From positions 1 to 64,000 of the forward strand of contig UQNN01000011.1 of the NCBI GenBank assembly GCA_900542445.1: a stretch of 64,000 nucleotides of DNA, read 5' to 3'. The notes beneath the pieces are model-generated. The model was not told where the DNA came from. It searched no databases and worked only from the letters and a program-made list of their open reading frames with translations. The number at the start of each line of letters is the position of its first letter. Position 1 is the first letter of the stretch. A program made the translations under genes and the position numbers. The stretch comes from an uncultured Eubacteriales bacterium. GTDB lineage: Bacteria > Bacillota > Clostridia > Christensenellales > Aristaeellaceae. This document shows, in pieces, positions 41,977 to 50,783 of the stretch.

Positions 41977-42303
41977 GTGAAAACAAAAAAGCATGGCCTT
42001 GCGCGCGGCCTCGCGCTCACGCTGGCGGTATTTGCCGCGCTTTTTGGCGGGGCTGTGGCGGCGTTTCAGAAAATCGGCTCATCCTCAGAGAATATGGAGG
42101 AACAGCTGGTGCTCGACGCCGTGCGCCGCGCTGCGCTGACCTGCTATGCGGTGGAGGGCGCGTATCCCCAGTCGCTTGAAGAGCTGGAGCGCGGCTACGG
42201 CCTGGCTTATAACAAGGACGCGTATATCGTTTCTTACGACGCGTTTGCCTCCAACATCATGCCGAATATTCAGGTGCTCCGAAAGGGGGAGACGCAGCCT
42301 TGA
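41977..42303 (+). CDS. Pilin-like small membrane protein 1
   Basis: A 108-residue protein with a basic start, one N-terminal helix (ARGLALTLAVFAALFGGAVAAFQ) and a small extracytoplasmic part containing CYAVEGAYPQSLEELERGYGL, a stretch typical of pseudopilins (GAYP..LEEL). It lacks a clear prepilin peptidase site (G-F-T-L-x-E). GTG start after aaaggagggg. It overlaps the next start by one base (TGATG). Confidence 0.75.
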   Translation: MKTKKHGLARGLALTLAVFAALFGGAVAAFQKIGSSSENMEEQLVLDAVRRAALTCYAVEGAYPQSLEELERGYGLAYNKDAYIVSYDAFASNIMPNIQVLRKGETQP

Positions 42304-42776
42304 TGAAAACGAAGAGCCACAGCATTTCCGGCGCGTTCGTGTTCATGCTGCTGGGCGTCTTTGCGGTGTTTTCCATGCTGCTGGTCGTGCTCGGCGCGCA
42401 GGCTTACCGCACGACGGTGGACGGCGCAGCCGCGCACACGCAGAAGCGGATCGTGACGGCGTTCGTCCGCAACGCGGTGCGCGCGCAGGATGAACGGGGC
42501 GCGATCACCGTGGAGGAGCACGACGGCCTGCCTGTGCTTGCCCTTTCCAGCGAGCTGGACGGCGAACGCTATGTGCAGTATATTTACAGCTATGGCGGCA
42601 GTCTCTGCGAACTGTTTACCTCGGCGAGATATGGTTTTTCGCCGGAGGACGGCGAGGCGGTTTGCGCCGCGCAGCGTTTTGAACCGGCGCTTGAAGGCAA
42701 TCTGCTGACCGTCAGGGTGACGGACGGGTCCGGCGATCAATCCACCGTATATATCGCGCGCCGCTGTGCGCAGTAA
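42303..42776 (+). CDS. Pilus-operon membrane protein 2 (DUF4860-like)
   Basis: A 157-residue protein with one N-terminal helix (FVFMLLGVFAVFSMLLVVLGAQAY) and an extracytoplasmic beta-rich part containing two cysteines (LCELFTSARYGF and VCAAQRF). The pattern fits DUF4860 proteins found in pilus-like operons of Clostridia; I hold that name loosely. Probably a minor pilin or assembly component. Confidence 0.7.
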   Translation: MKTKSHSISGAFVFMLLGVFAVFSMLLVVLGAQAYRTTVDGAAAHTQKRIVTAFVRNAVRAQDERGAITVEEHDGLPVLALSSELDGERYVQYIYSYGGSLCELFTSARYGFSPEDGEAVCAAQRFEPALEGNLLTVRVTDGSGDQSTVYIARRCAQ

Positions 42777-42786
42777 GGGGATGACG

Positions 42787-43191
42787 ATGGTGAAGCACAA
42801 CCAGCTGAATACCCTGCTGATGGAGATCCTGATCGTGGTGCTGTTTTTTGCGCTCTGCTCCACGGTGATTCTGGATGTGTTCGTCGGCGCGCATAACCAG
42901 AGCGCGCGCGCGGGCGCGCAGGCCGACGCGCTGACGGCGGCGCAGAGTCTGGCCGACAGGCTCTATGCGGCGGACGAGCGGGAAGACGTGCTGCGCCAGA
43001 GCGGCTTTTTTGAACGCGGGGACGGTACGTGGCATTTGAGCTGCGGCGCGTATGACCTGCTCGTGACGCTCGGCGAGGAGACATATTCCGCCGGAACGCT
43101 GGAAACCGCTGAGGTGACGGCGCTGGAGAATGAGCAGACGATCTTCACCCTGCCTTCCGCGCGCTATGTGCAAGGGGAGGTGGCACCGTGA
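42787..43191 (+). CDS. Pilus-operon membrane protein 3
   Basis: A 134-residue protein with an N-terminal helix (LLMEILIVVLFFALCSTVILDVFV) that, with the preceding residues, resembles the first helix of type IV pilins without the glycine cleavage site. The remainder is small and polar. I chose ATG 42787, properly spaced from aagggg; the frame opens earlier inside the previous gene. Its end overlaps the next start by 4 bases. Confidence 0.7.
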   Translation: MVKHNQLNTLLMEILIVVLFFALCSTVILDVFVGAHNQSARAGAQADALTAAQSLADRLYAADEREDVLRQSGFFERGDGTWHLSCGAYDLLVTLGEETYSAGTLETAEVTALENEQTIFTLPSARYVQGEVAP

Positions 43192-43664
43192 ACCAGAGGG
43201 AATACCGCATCGGGCCGGGCGCGGCTTCGCTGATGCTGCTGGTCGTCGTGCTGAGCATGAGCGTGCTGGGCATGCTGGCCCTGATGAGCGCAAGGTCGGA
43301 CGAAAACCTGAGCCTGCGCAGCGCCGAGGTGGCGCGGCAGGTCGCCGAATTGAACGTTTCGGCGGAACGCTCGCTGGCTGAGCTGGACGACGCGCTTGCC
43401 AAGGCGGCCGGAGCGGCGCAGAGCGAGGAAGATTATCTGGCGCGGGTTGAAGCGGCGCTGAATGAAGCGATGACGCTTGAAGGCCGCACGGTGTCGTGGA
43501 AAGAAACCAACGACGAGGGTCGCACGCTGGCCTGCGCCGTGGAGCTTGAACCGTTCGGCGCTTTCCCGCGATTTGTGCGTACGGTTTACCATCTGGCGAT
43601 CGACGAAGGCGCGATGGAGGGGGAAGACCTGCTGTTTGACGCCGGATACATAGGAGAGCTGTAA
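43188..43664 (+). CDS. Pilus-operon membrane protein 4
   Basis: A 158-residue protein with one N-terminal helix (AASLMLLVVVLSMSVLGMLALMSA) followed by a charged, coiled-coil-like region (SAEVARQVAELNVSAERSLAELDDALAKAA). The form is like PilX/GspK-type minor pilins. GTG start at 43188 overlapping the previous stop. The PilT-type ATPase gene begins 2 bases after its end. Confidence 0.7.
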   Translation: MNQREYRIGPGAASLMLLVVVLSMSVLGMLALMSARSDENLSLRSAEVARQVAELNVSAERSLAELDDALAKAAGAAQSEEDYLARVEAALNEAMTLEGRTVSWKETNDEGRTLACAVELEPFGAFPRFVRTVYHLAIDEGAMEGEDLLFDAGYIGEL

Positions 43665-43665
43665 T

Positions 43666-44730
43666 ATGGAATTGACGCAAATCCTGCAAAAGGCGCTGGA
43701 AATCGGCGGTTCGGATATCTTTTTGATTCCCGGCTCAGCGGCAACGGCTAAGGTTAAAGGCCATCTGGTGCAGCTGACCGAGGAAAAACTTCTGCCCGCC
43801 GATACGGCCGACATGATCCGGGAGGCTTACGGCATGGCGGGCGATCACAGCGACGAGCTGCTCCACCGCGACGGCGACGACGATTTTTCGTTCTCCTTCA
43901 ACCGGCAGGCGCGCTTCCGCTGCAACGCCTATAAGCAGCGCGGCACGCTGGCGGCGACCTGCCGCGTCGTGACCTTCGGCCTGCCCGATCCGGACGCGCT
44001 GCATATCCCGCCGATGGTGATTGATCTCGTCTCCTCCTGCCGAAACGGCATGGTGCTCGTCACCGGCCCGGCGGGCAGCGGCAAGAGCACGACGCTCGCC
44101 TGCATGGTGGATCGCATTAACTCCAATCAGGATGTGCATATCATCACCATCGAGGACCCAATCGAATATCTCCACGCCCATAAGCGCGCGCTGGTCAGCC
44201 AGCGGGAAATTCCCAACGACGCAAGCTCGTTTGCGCGGGCCTTGCGCGCGGCCATGCGCGAAGCGCCTGACGTGATTATGCTTGGCGAAATGCGCGATTA
44301 TGAAACCGTGCAGACCGCGCTGACCGCGGCGGAAACCGGCCATCTGCTGCTTTCCTCGCTGCATACGGTGGGCGCGGCCAAAACCATCGACCGCATTATC
44401 GATACCTTCCCGGCCAATCAGCAGCAGCAGGTGCGCGTGCAGCTCTCCATGGTGCTGCGCGCGGTCGTCAGCCAGCGCCTTGTGCCGACGGTGGACGGCA
44501 CGCAGGTGCCCGTGTTCGAGGTGATGACGATCAACCCCGCCATTCAGAACATGATTCGAGATGGAAAAACTTTCCAGATCGACAACGTGATCTATGGCGG
44601 TGCGGCGTCTCAGGCGATGCTTTCCATGGATAACGAACTCATCCGGCTGACCAAAGAAGGCAGAATTACCAAAGAAGCGGCTCAACTCTACGCTGTCAAT
44701 CCGGACATGCTGCGCAAGCGGCTGATCTGA
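43666..44730 (+). CDS. PilT-type secretion/pilus ATPase
   Basis: A 354-residue hexameric ATPase of the T2SSE/PilT family. Walker A GPAGSGKST near residue 130, Asp box ITIEDPIEYLHAH, Walker B VIMLGEMRDYETVQTALTAAETGHLLLSSLHT, then IDTFPANQQQQVRVQLSMVLRAVVSQRLVP. Both the sequence and length fit PilT (retraction type) rather than the longer PilB/GspE. It is the only ATPase in this operon, so it may power assembly as well as retraction here. Confidence 0.92.
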   Translation: MELTQILQKALEIGGSDIFLIPGSAATAKVKGHLVQLTEEKLLPADTADMIREAYGMAGDHSDELLHRDGDDDFSFSFNRQARFRCNAYKQRGTLAATCRVVTFGLPDPDALHIPPMVIDLVSSCRNGMVLVTGPAGSGKSTTLACMVDRINSNQDVHIITIEDPIEYLHAHKRALVSQREIPNDASSFARALRAAMREAPDVIMLGEMRDYETVQTALTAAETGHLLLSSLHTVGAAKTIDRIIDTFPANQQQQVRVQLSMVLRAVVSQRLVPTVDGTQVPVFEVMTINPAIQNMIRDGKTFQIDNVIYGGAASQAMLSMDNELIRLTKEGRITKEAAQLYAVNPDMLRKRLI

Positions 44731-44750
44731 TTGCGAAGGAGGTTCTCTCT

Positions 44751-46031
44751 GTGCGCGATATCATCCGAATTCAGATGATGGGCGAATTTGTCATTTACAT
44801 CAACGAGCGTCAAGCCGATCACATGGTCAATAAATCCCGGAAGGGATTGGCGCTGATTGAATATCTGATCGTAGGTCATGGGCAGCCCGTTTCCAATCAA
44901 CGGCTGCTTTCCGCGTTTTGGGGCGACGAACGCGTTACCAACCCGGAAAACGCGCTCAAAACGTTAATCAGCCGCGTGCGCGCGATGCTTAGCCAGGTTT
45001 CGCCGGATTTGGGCGGCTGCATCGTCGCCGATCGCGGCGCATACCACTGGGAATGCCTGCCAGAGATGACCATTGATCTCTACGAATTGGAGGACGTCTT
45101 CAGTCGGCTTCAGGATACATGCGATGCAGAGCGCAAGCGCGCGCTCTATCGCCGGATGATGCAGCTCTACCGCGGGCCGCTGCTGCAAAAGAGCGAGCTC
45201 AACGAATGGGTCTTCCCCCGCGCGACGGCGCTCCACAACCAGTATATCGCCGGGATTTACGGCTATATCGAAATGCTCAAACAGAGCGAAAAGGCCGAAG
45301 ACGAGCAGGAGATCATCAGCGTCTGCCGCAGCGCGCTGGAACGCGAGCCTTTTGACGATCGCATTCACATCGAACTGATGCGCGCGCTGCTGAAAAACAA
45401 CAACGCCACAGAGGCCAAGGCGCAGTTTGAAGAGGTGATGCACCTGCATTATCACTATCTGAACGTGAAGCCGAGCCGTGAGCTGATGGAATTTTACAAC
45501 GAAATCGTCGAAGCCAGCAAAAACATCGAGTTTAACCTCGAAACCATCTGCCGTCAGCTGTATCAGAGCAGCCGGGAGCAGGGCGCGTTCGTCTGCGATT
45601 TTCCGGTGTTTAAAGAGATTTTCAATTTGCAGATCCGCAACATCGAGCGGCTGGATTCCACGATGTTCCTCGCCGTGATTATGGTTTCCAAAATCAATGG
45701 GGAACAGATGGGGAGCATCAAGCAGGAAAACGTGATGCACGGGCTGATGGAGATTCTGCGCACCAACCTGCGCAAGGGCGATGTCATCACGCATTTCTCC
45801 CCGACGATGGTTGCCATGCTGCTGCCGACCGTGGATTACAGCACGGGCGACAGCGTGATGGAACGGCTCAAACAGAAGTTTTATCAGGCGTATCCGAATT
45901 CCAACGTGCTGTTCAGCTATCGCATTGCGCCTTTGACCGCGCAGATGGCTGGCGTGGAACCGCAGAAGGCCCGGCGCGCCCGGAGAAAACCGACGAAAAC
46001 GATCCGAACAACGAAAAAGAAAGGCGAGTGA
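44751..46031 (+). CDS. SARP/BTAD-family transcriptional regulator
   Basis: A 426-residue regulator. There is an OmpR-like winged helix about 1-100 (KGLALIEYLIVGHGQPVSNQRLLSAFWG), a bacterial transcriptional activator (BTAD) TPR domain about 100-250 (LYELEDVFSRL, VCRSALEREPFDDRIHIELMRALL), and a C-terminal part about 285-395 with a degenerate GGDEF-like pattern. The tail is very basic (KARRARRKPTKTIRTTKKK). GTG start 8 bases after aaggagg, 20 bases after the pilT-like gene, so it probably regulates or is cotranscribed with the operon. Confidence 0.85.
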   Translation: MRDIIRIQMMGEFVIYINERQADHMVNKSRKGLALIEYLIVGHGQPVSNQRLLSAFWGDERVTNPENALKTLISRVRAMLSQVSPDLGGCIVADRGAYHWECLPEMTIDLYELEDVFSRLQDTCDAERKRALYRRMMQLYRGPLLQKSELNEWVFPRATALHNQYIAGIYGYIEMLKQSEKAEDEQEIISVCRSALEREPFDDRIHIELMRALLKNNNATEAKAQFEEVMHLHYHYLNVKPSRELMEFYNEIVEASKNIEFNLETICRQLYQSSREQGAFVCDFPVFKEIFNLQIRNIERLDSTMFLAVIMVSKINGEQMGSIKQENVMHGLMEILRTNLRKGDVITHFSPTMVAMLLPTVDYSTGDSVMERLKQKFYQAYPNSNVLFSYRIAPLTAQMAGVEPQKARRARRKPTKTIRTTKKKGE

Positions 46032-46037
46032 ATCCAC

Positions 46038-46385
46038 ATGAACAAAGAGATTATCGAGCAGACGAAGAACCTGATCGCGGCGCATTCCTGCTGTCAGGAG
46101 GCGAAGGACGCGGCCAACGCGTGGCTCTGCGCCGTCGGCACGGCGGACGAAAAGGAGAAGGCGAAGGCGCTTGTCGCCGAGCTGGAAGAAGACATCATGC
46201 CCATCGACGGGCTGATCGGCTTTGCGGCGTCCGACATGGGCGCGAAGGTCTTCGGCGAGGAAAAGGCGAAGGAAGTGCTGGCGCATGCGGAAGCCATCAA
46301 GGCTGCGGGCGCGAAGTATTGCGACTGCCCGGCCTGCGCGGCGTGCGAAGCGATTTTGAAGCATAAGGAAGAACTGATCGGTTAA
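46038..46385 (+). CDS. Small cysteine-rich helical protein
   Basis: A 115-residue cytoplasmic protein with HSCCQEAK at residues 16-23, a central acidic helix, and CDCPACAACE near residues 95-105. The cysteine clusters suggest metal binding. Family not certain; proteins like this are sometimes called Hsp90-like chaperones in databases, without support from the sequence. It begins 6 bases after the regulator's stop and is followed by a terminator. Confidence 0.7.
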   Translation: MNKEIIEQTKNLIAAHSCCQEAKDAANAWLCAVGTADEKEKAKALVAELEEDIMPIDGLIGFAASDMGAKVFGEEKAKEVLAHAEAIKAAGAKYCDCPACAACEAILKHKEELIG

Positions 46386-46388
46386 AAG

Positions 46389-46419
46389 CAAACGCCCGAA
46401 GGACGACTTCGGGCGTTTG
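46389..46419 (+). terminator. Terminator after the cysteine-rich gene
   Basis: caaacgcccgaag/cttcgggcgtttg stem with a 5-base loop; weak T-tract. Confidence 0.65.
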
Positions 46420-46445
46420 ATGTATGGTATGAAAAAGGACGGCAG

Positions 46446-46580
46446 TTGACGGCCTGCTCGATGGGCTTGAGCGTGCTGACTGTGTTGTTTCTGGCCATGA
46501 CGCGGGAAACTTATGCGATTGTCGTTGCGTTTCTGCTGTTTGTGATTAAGATGGCGCTGATTTGGATGAGCAGAGCATAG
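46446..46580 (+). CDS. Possible small membrane protein (44 residues)
   Basis: A short open frame from TTG 46446 (6 bases after aaaaagga) or ATG 46461. It gives two hydrophobic stretches, GLSVLTVLFLAM and YAIVVAFLLFVIKMALIWM, ending MSRA. A good terminator follows at once. It could be a real small membrane protein or the remnant of a larger gene. Confidence 0.35.
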   Translation: MTACSMGLSVLTVLFLAMTRETYAIVVAFLLFVIKMALIWMSRA

Positions 46581-46585
46581 AAATA

Positions 46586-46626
46586 CCCCTTCGCATGGGT
46601 GAGTCGTGCGAAGGGGATTTTGTTTT
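46586..46626 (+). terminator. Terminator after the small membrane frame
   Basis: ccccttcgca/tgcgaagggg stem followed by attttgtttttc. Confidence 0.75.
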
Positions 46627-46706
46627 TCTGTATAAGGTTTGATTGCGTATGCAGAATTTTGAGGTTTTTCAGACGTCGGCGAATATGCGTGCAGGCTCAG
46701 CCTGAT

Positions 46707-47255
46707 TTACAGCACCTCAATCTGGCACGACCGCATGGTTTCCAGCGCGGCCTCGTGCTTCTGCGGGGTGACGCCTGCGCATAGCGCGCCGTTCACGGTC
46801 AAATCGGCTTCGGGCAGGGAGGCTTTGATGAGCAGGGCGTTGGAAACGACGCAGATATCCGTACACACGCCGCAAAGCTCAACGTGGAAGCCTTTTCCCG
46901 CAACCGCGCCCTTTTCGGCGGCCAGCGTGCAGACATACTCGCACAGCGCCGTCGAACCGAAGGTCGGTTTTTCAAAGGACATCATGCCGCGCGCGCACGT
47001 TTGAGCGATTTCCGGCTCAAGCGCCCAGCCGGGCGTATCGCGGATGCAGTGCGGCACGGGCAGAAAGCGCCCCTCGCGGGTATTCATGTAGTTTTCTTCA
47101 TGGGTATCGAGGGTGAAGACGACCTGCGTATTTTCCGCTTTGGCTTGCTGAATGCGTGCGGCGACAGCGGGAACGATGGCGCGGGCCTGCTCGCTGCCCA
47201 GCGCGCCGGAGACGAAATCGCGTTGCATATCGACGACGATAAGAAGATCGGTCAT
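46707..47255 (-). CDS. Isochorismatase-fold hydrolase, probable nicotinamidase
   Basis: A 182-residue cysteine hydrolase. The Asp of the triad is in LIVVDMQRDFVSG, the Lys in MSFEKPTFGS, and the Cys in LCGVCTDICVVSNAL; DTHEENY gives metal-site residues similar to PncA. Expected reaction: nicotinamide to nicotinate plus ammonia, feeding NAD salvage. Start ATG 47255 after ggagga. Stands alone, convergent to the genes on its left. Confidence 0.85.
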   Translation of the reverse strand: MTDLLIVVDMQRDFVSGALGSEQARAIVPAVAARIQQAKAENTQVVFTLDTHEENYMNTREGRFLPVPHCIRDTPGWALEPEIAQTCARGMMSFEKPTFGSTALCEYVCTLAAEKGAVAGKGFHVELCGVCTDICVVSNALLIKASLPEADLTVNGALCAGVTPQKHEAALETMRSCQIEVL

Positions 47256-47401
47256 GAGAAAATTCCTCCTGAGATAAGATATTTGATAGAGTGGGAAAAC
47301 GAAGGAAATAACAGGCTTTGCAGGCGTCAGGCCTCGCTTCGCGGCGGCATAAACAAAACCATTTCGACAATGAAGGGGCGAACTCCTGCATTTGCTTCGG
47401 C

Positions 47402-47430
47402 TTGCGAAGAAACAGAATTTATGCTACACT
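47402..47430 (+). promoter_or_regulatory. cggR promoter
   Basis: TTGCGA, 17-base spacer, TACACT; the -10 context atgctacacta is the same as in the pgk promoter. Confidence 0.6.
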
Positions 47431-47478
47431 AATCGGGACAAAAAATGAACGCGGGAGAAAACAGGCCCACAGGCTTGC

Positions 47479-48516
47479 ATGAAAGATATGGACACGTCGA
47501 TACTGAACACGCTATCGTTGATTGCGCCGGATTTGATGGAAGAAATGGAGCTGCGCACGCTGATTTTGGAACGTGTTGCGGCGCTGGAGCCGATTGGCAG
47601 GCGGGCTTTGGCTGCGCGGCTGCATCTGGCCGAGCGCGAGGTGCGCGCGGCGGCGGAGGCGCTGAAAAGAGCCGGATGCCTGACGCAGAGCGCGTCGGGT
47701 ATGGAATTGACCCCGCAGGGGCAGAGTTTGGTAGAGGCGGCGCGGACGGTCAGCAGCGGACGGCGGACATTATCGGGCATCGAATTGTCGCTCTCGCAGA
47801 TGCTGGGCGTAGAGCGGGTCTGCGTCGTCCACGGCGACGCGGACATCGATTCCGGGGTGATGGAAGAGGTGGCGCGCGCGGCGGCACGGCAAATCCGCTT
47901 CCTTTTACAGGACGCGCATGTGATGGCGGTGACGGGCGGACGAACCGTCGCCAAAACGGCGGAGGCGATCACGGTCGCCGCGCCGATGGAGATCACGGTT
48001 GTTCCGGCACAGGGCGGCATGGGCGGCGGCATCAGCACGCAGGCGAACACGGTGGCCGAGCGCTTTGCGCAGAAGCTGGGCGGATACTATCGTTTTCTGC
48101 ACTTGCCGGACGGGCTTTCGGAAGCGGCGGCGGACGAGCTGGCGCGCTTGCCGCAGGTGCGCGAGCCGCTGGAACTGGTGCGTCATGCGGATGTGCTGCT
48201 TTACGGAATCGGACGGGCGATGGATCTGGCTCAGCGGCGCGGCCTGAGCCGGGCGGAGCAGGAGACGCTGCGCGCAGAAGGCGCAGTGGCCGAGGCGCTG
48301 GGCTTTTATCTGAACGCGGAAGGGTACGTGGTCGGAGGCGGTTCGTCGCTGGCCTTCAAACCGGAGGACATCGGGCGGAAGAACCGCGCGGCGGCGGTCG
48401 CTGCTGGGCGCGCGAAAGCGGAGGCCATTTTGGCGGTCTGCGCGCACCATCCGCACAAGCTGCTGGTTGTGGACGAGGGCGCGGCGCTGCGGATGCTCGA
48501 ACTTTTGCGCCCGTGA
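47479..48516 (+). CDS. cggR: CggR-type central glycolytic regulator (SorC family)
   Basis: A 345-residue sugar-responsive repressor. N-terminal winged helix about 20-75 (IGRRALAARLHLAEREVRAAAEALKRAGCL); SorC effector domain after about 95 with VMAVTGGRTVAKTAEAI, VVPAQGGMGGG and LLYGIGRAMDLA, and a final VDEGAALRMLELL. In Bacillus CggR binds fructose-1,6-bisphosphate and represses the gapA operon. Here it precedes pgk-tpiA-gpmI, with gapA absent. No clear SD is visible before ATG 47479; ATG 47488 is possible. Confidence 0.88.
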   Translation: MKDMDTSILNTLSLIAPDLMEEMELRTLILERVAALEPIGRRALAARLHLAEREVRAAAEALKRAGCLTQSASGMELTPQGQSLVEAARTVSSGRRTLSGIELSLSQMLGVERVCVVHGDADIDSGVMEEVARAAARQIRFLLQDAHVMAVTGGRTVAKTAEAITVAAPMEITVVPAQGGMGGGISTQANTVAERFAQKLGGYYRFLHLPDGLSEAAADELARLPQVREPLELVRHADVLLYGIGRAMDLAQRRGLSRAEQETLRAEGAVAEALGFYLNAEGYVVGGGSSLAFKPEDIGRKNRAAAVAAGRAKAEAILAVCAHHPHKLLVVDEGAALRMLELLRP

Positions 48517-48559
48517 GGAATGAAATTTGCGGAGTCAGCGCCATTCTTTGCGCAAATCT

Positions 48560-48588
48560 TTGACAATCTCGGCAAAAAATGCTACACT
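48560..48588 (+). promoter_or_regulatory. Promoter of pgk-tpiA-gpmI
   Basis: TTGACA (48560-48565), 17-base spacer, TACACT (48583-48588). A 5' UTR of about 160 bases with small hairpins follows. No clear CggR operator is recognised. Confidence 0.75.
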
Positions 48589-48754
48589 AGAGGCGTTCGG
48601 TTGGGCGTTCGCCCGATCGGCAAACGGTTTGAAACGCCGCGGTACGCGCGGCTTTCTTCCGTCGGCATTTTTGGGGAATGCGGACGGATATAAAACCTCA
48701 ATCTATCATGGAAACCCAAAGAATTGGAACCAAATTGAAATGGAGGAATTACCC

Positions 48755-49960
48755 ATGGCAAAAATGACCGTTGACGACATCCGGGTCTCCGGCAAGAAAG
48801 TGCTTGTGCGCTGCGATTTCAATGTTCCGATGAAGGATGGCAAGATCACCAACGACAAGCGCATTGTGGCGGCGCTGCCGACCATCAAGAAGCTGATCGC
48901 GGACGGCGGCAGGGTGATCCTGTGCAGCCATCTGGGCAAGCCGAAGAACGGCCCGGAAGCGAAGTTCTCCCTCGCGCCGGTGGCGGAGCGCCTGTCCGAG
49001 TACCTGGGCAAGCCGGTTGTGTTCGCGGATGACGACACTGTCGTCGGCGAGAACGCGAAGGCCGCCGTTGCCGCGATGAAGGACGGCGACGTGGTGCTGC
49101 TCCAGAACACCCGCTTCCGCAAGGAAGAGACCAAGAACATCGAGGATTTCTCCAAGGAGCTGGCCTCTCTGGCGGATTGCTATGTGGACGACGCGTTCGG
49201 CTCCTGCCATCGCGCGCATTGCTCCACCGAGGGCGTGACCAAGTTCCTCTCTCCGTGCGTGGCGGGCTACCTGATCGGCAAAGAGCTGGATATCATGGGC
49301 AAGGCGCTGGAAAATCCGGATCGTCCGTTCGTGGCGGTGCTGGGCGGCGCGAAAGTGGCCGACAAGCTCAACGTTATCGACAACCTGCTGGAGAAGGTCG
49401 ATACCCTCATCATCGGCGGCGGCATGGCGTATACCTTCCTGAAGGCGAAGGGCTACGGCGTGGGCAAGAGCCTGCTGGATGAGACGAAGATCGACTACTG
49501 CAAGGACATGATGGCCAAGGCCGAGGCGAAGGGCATCAAGCTGCTGCTGCCGGTCGATACCGTCTGCATCAAGGACTTCCCGGATCCGATCGACGCGGCG
49601 GTTGAAACCGTGACGGTGGACGCGGACGCGATTCCGGAAGACATGGAAGGCTGCGATATCGGCCCGAAGAGCCGCGAGCTGTTTGCCGCTGCGGTGAAGG
49701 ACGCGAAGACCGTCATCTGGAACGGCCCGATGGGCGTGTTCGAGAACCCGACCCTTGCGGCTGGCACGCTGGCCGTGGCGCAGGCGATGGCCGACAGCGA
49801 TGCCGTGACCATCATCGGCGGCGGCGATTCCGCGGCTGCGGTTGAGCAGATGGGCCTTGGCGACAAGATGACCCACATCTCCACCGGCGGCGGCGCGTCC
49901 CTCGAATATCTGGAGGGCAAGGTGCTTCCGGGCGTTGCCTGCCTTGACGAGAAACTGTAA
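48755..49960 (+). CDS. pgk: Phosphoglycerate kinase
   Basis: A 401-residue glycolytic enzyme (1,3-bisphosphoglycerate + ADP to 3-phosphoglycerate + ATP). Substrate motif VLVRCDFNVPMKDGKI near the start, RPFVAVLGGAKVADK, and the nucleotide-site WNGPMGVFE and GGGDSAAAVEQMG near the end. ATG 48755 is 8 bases after tggagg; the open frame upstream crosses the promoter and is not used. First of three glycolytic genes on one promoter. Confidence 0.97.
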   Translation: MAKMTVDDIRVSGKKVLVRCDFNVPMKDGKITNDKRIVAALPTIKKLIADGGRVILCSHLGKPKNGPEAKFSLAPVAERLSEYLGKPVVFADDDTVVGENAKAAVAAMKDGDVVLLQNTRFRKEETKNIEDFSKELASLADCYVDDAFGSCHRAHCSTEGVTKFLSPCVAGYLIGKELDIMGKALENPDRPFVAVLGGAKVADKLNVIDNLLEKVDTLIIGGGMAYTFLKAKGYGVGKSLLDETKIDYCKDMMAKAEAKGIKLLLPVDTVCIKDFPDPIDAAVETVTVDADAIPEDMEGCDIGPKSRELFAAAVKDAKTVIWNGPMGVFENPTLAAGTLAVAQAMADSDAVTIIGGGDSAAAVEQMGLGDKMTHISTGGGASLEYLEGKVLPGVACLDEKL

Positions 49961-50023
49961 ATGATTTCGCCCTGAGCGGCCTTGGGGTCGCTTGGGGCAT
50001 TTATGATGAGGAGGAAACATCCC

Positions 50024-50773
50024 ATGCGTAAGCCGATTATTGCCGGTAACTGGAAAATGAACAAGACCCCCAGCGAGGCGCGCGAACTGGTTTCCGCGCT
50101 TGTGCCGCTGGTTCAGGATGCGAAGTGCGACGTCGTCGTCTGCACCCCGGCGGTGGATTTTGCCGCGGTGAGCGAGGTCATCAAGGGCACGAATATCAAG
50201 CTGGGCGCGGAGAACATGCACTGGAAGGAATCCGGCGCGTACACGGGCGAGCTGAGCGCGGCGATGCTCAAGGAATCCGGCGTGGAATACGTCATTCTCG
50301 GCCACAGTGAGCGCCGTCAGTACTTTGGCGAGACGGACGCGACGGTGAACCAGCGCGTGCTGGCGGCCGTTAAGGCGGGCCTGACCCCGATCATCTGCGT
50401 CGGCGAGAAGAAGGAAGAGCGCGAAGCGGGCTACACCAACGCGCTGGTGACCTATCAGACGCAGATTGCGCTCTCCGGCCTGACGGCGGACGAGGTGAAG
50501 AATGTGGTCATCGCTTACGAGCCGGTTTGGGCGATCGGCACGGGTCTGACCGCGACGGACGAGCAGGCGAACGAGACCATCGGCGTGATCCGCGAGGCGG
50601 TCCGCGCGGCTTACGGCGACGCAGCGGACGATGTGCGCATTCAGTACGGCGGCTCGATGAACCCGAAGAACTGCAAGGGCCTGATGGCGCAGCCGGAGAT
50701 CGACGGCGGCCTGATCGGCGGCGCGTCCCTCAAGGCGGAGGACTTCTCCAAGGTTGTTCATTTCGACGCGTAA
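50024..50773 (+). CDS. tpiA: Triosephosphate isomerase
   Basis: A 249-residue TIM barrel. Substrate Lys in IIAGNWKMNKT, His in VILGHSERRQYF, catalytic Glu in VIAYEPVWAIGTG, and the phosphate loop in IQYGGSMNPKNCK...IGGASL. Full family length. ATG 50024 follows gaggagg. Second gene of the glycolytic operon, 63 bases after pgk. Confidence 0.97.
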   Translation: MRKPIIAGNWKMNKTPSEARELVSALVPLVQDAKCDVVVCTPAVDFAAVSEVIKGTNIKLGAENMHWKESGAYTGELSAAMLKESGVEYVILGHSERRQYFGETDATVNQRVLAAVKAGLTPIICVGEKKEEREAGYTNALVTYQTQIALSGLTADEVKNVVIAYEPVWAIGTGLTATDEQANETIGVIREAVRAAYGDAADDVRIQYGGSMNPKNCKGLMAQPEIDGGLIGGASLKAEDFSKVVHFDA

Positions 50774-50783
50774 AGGAGCAATT

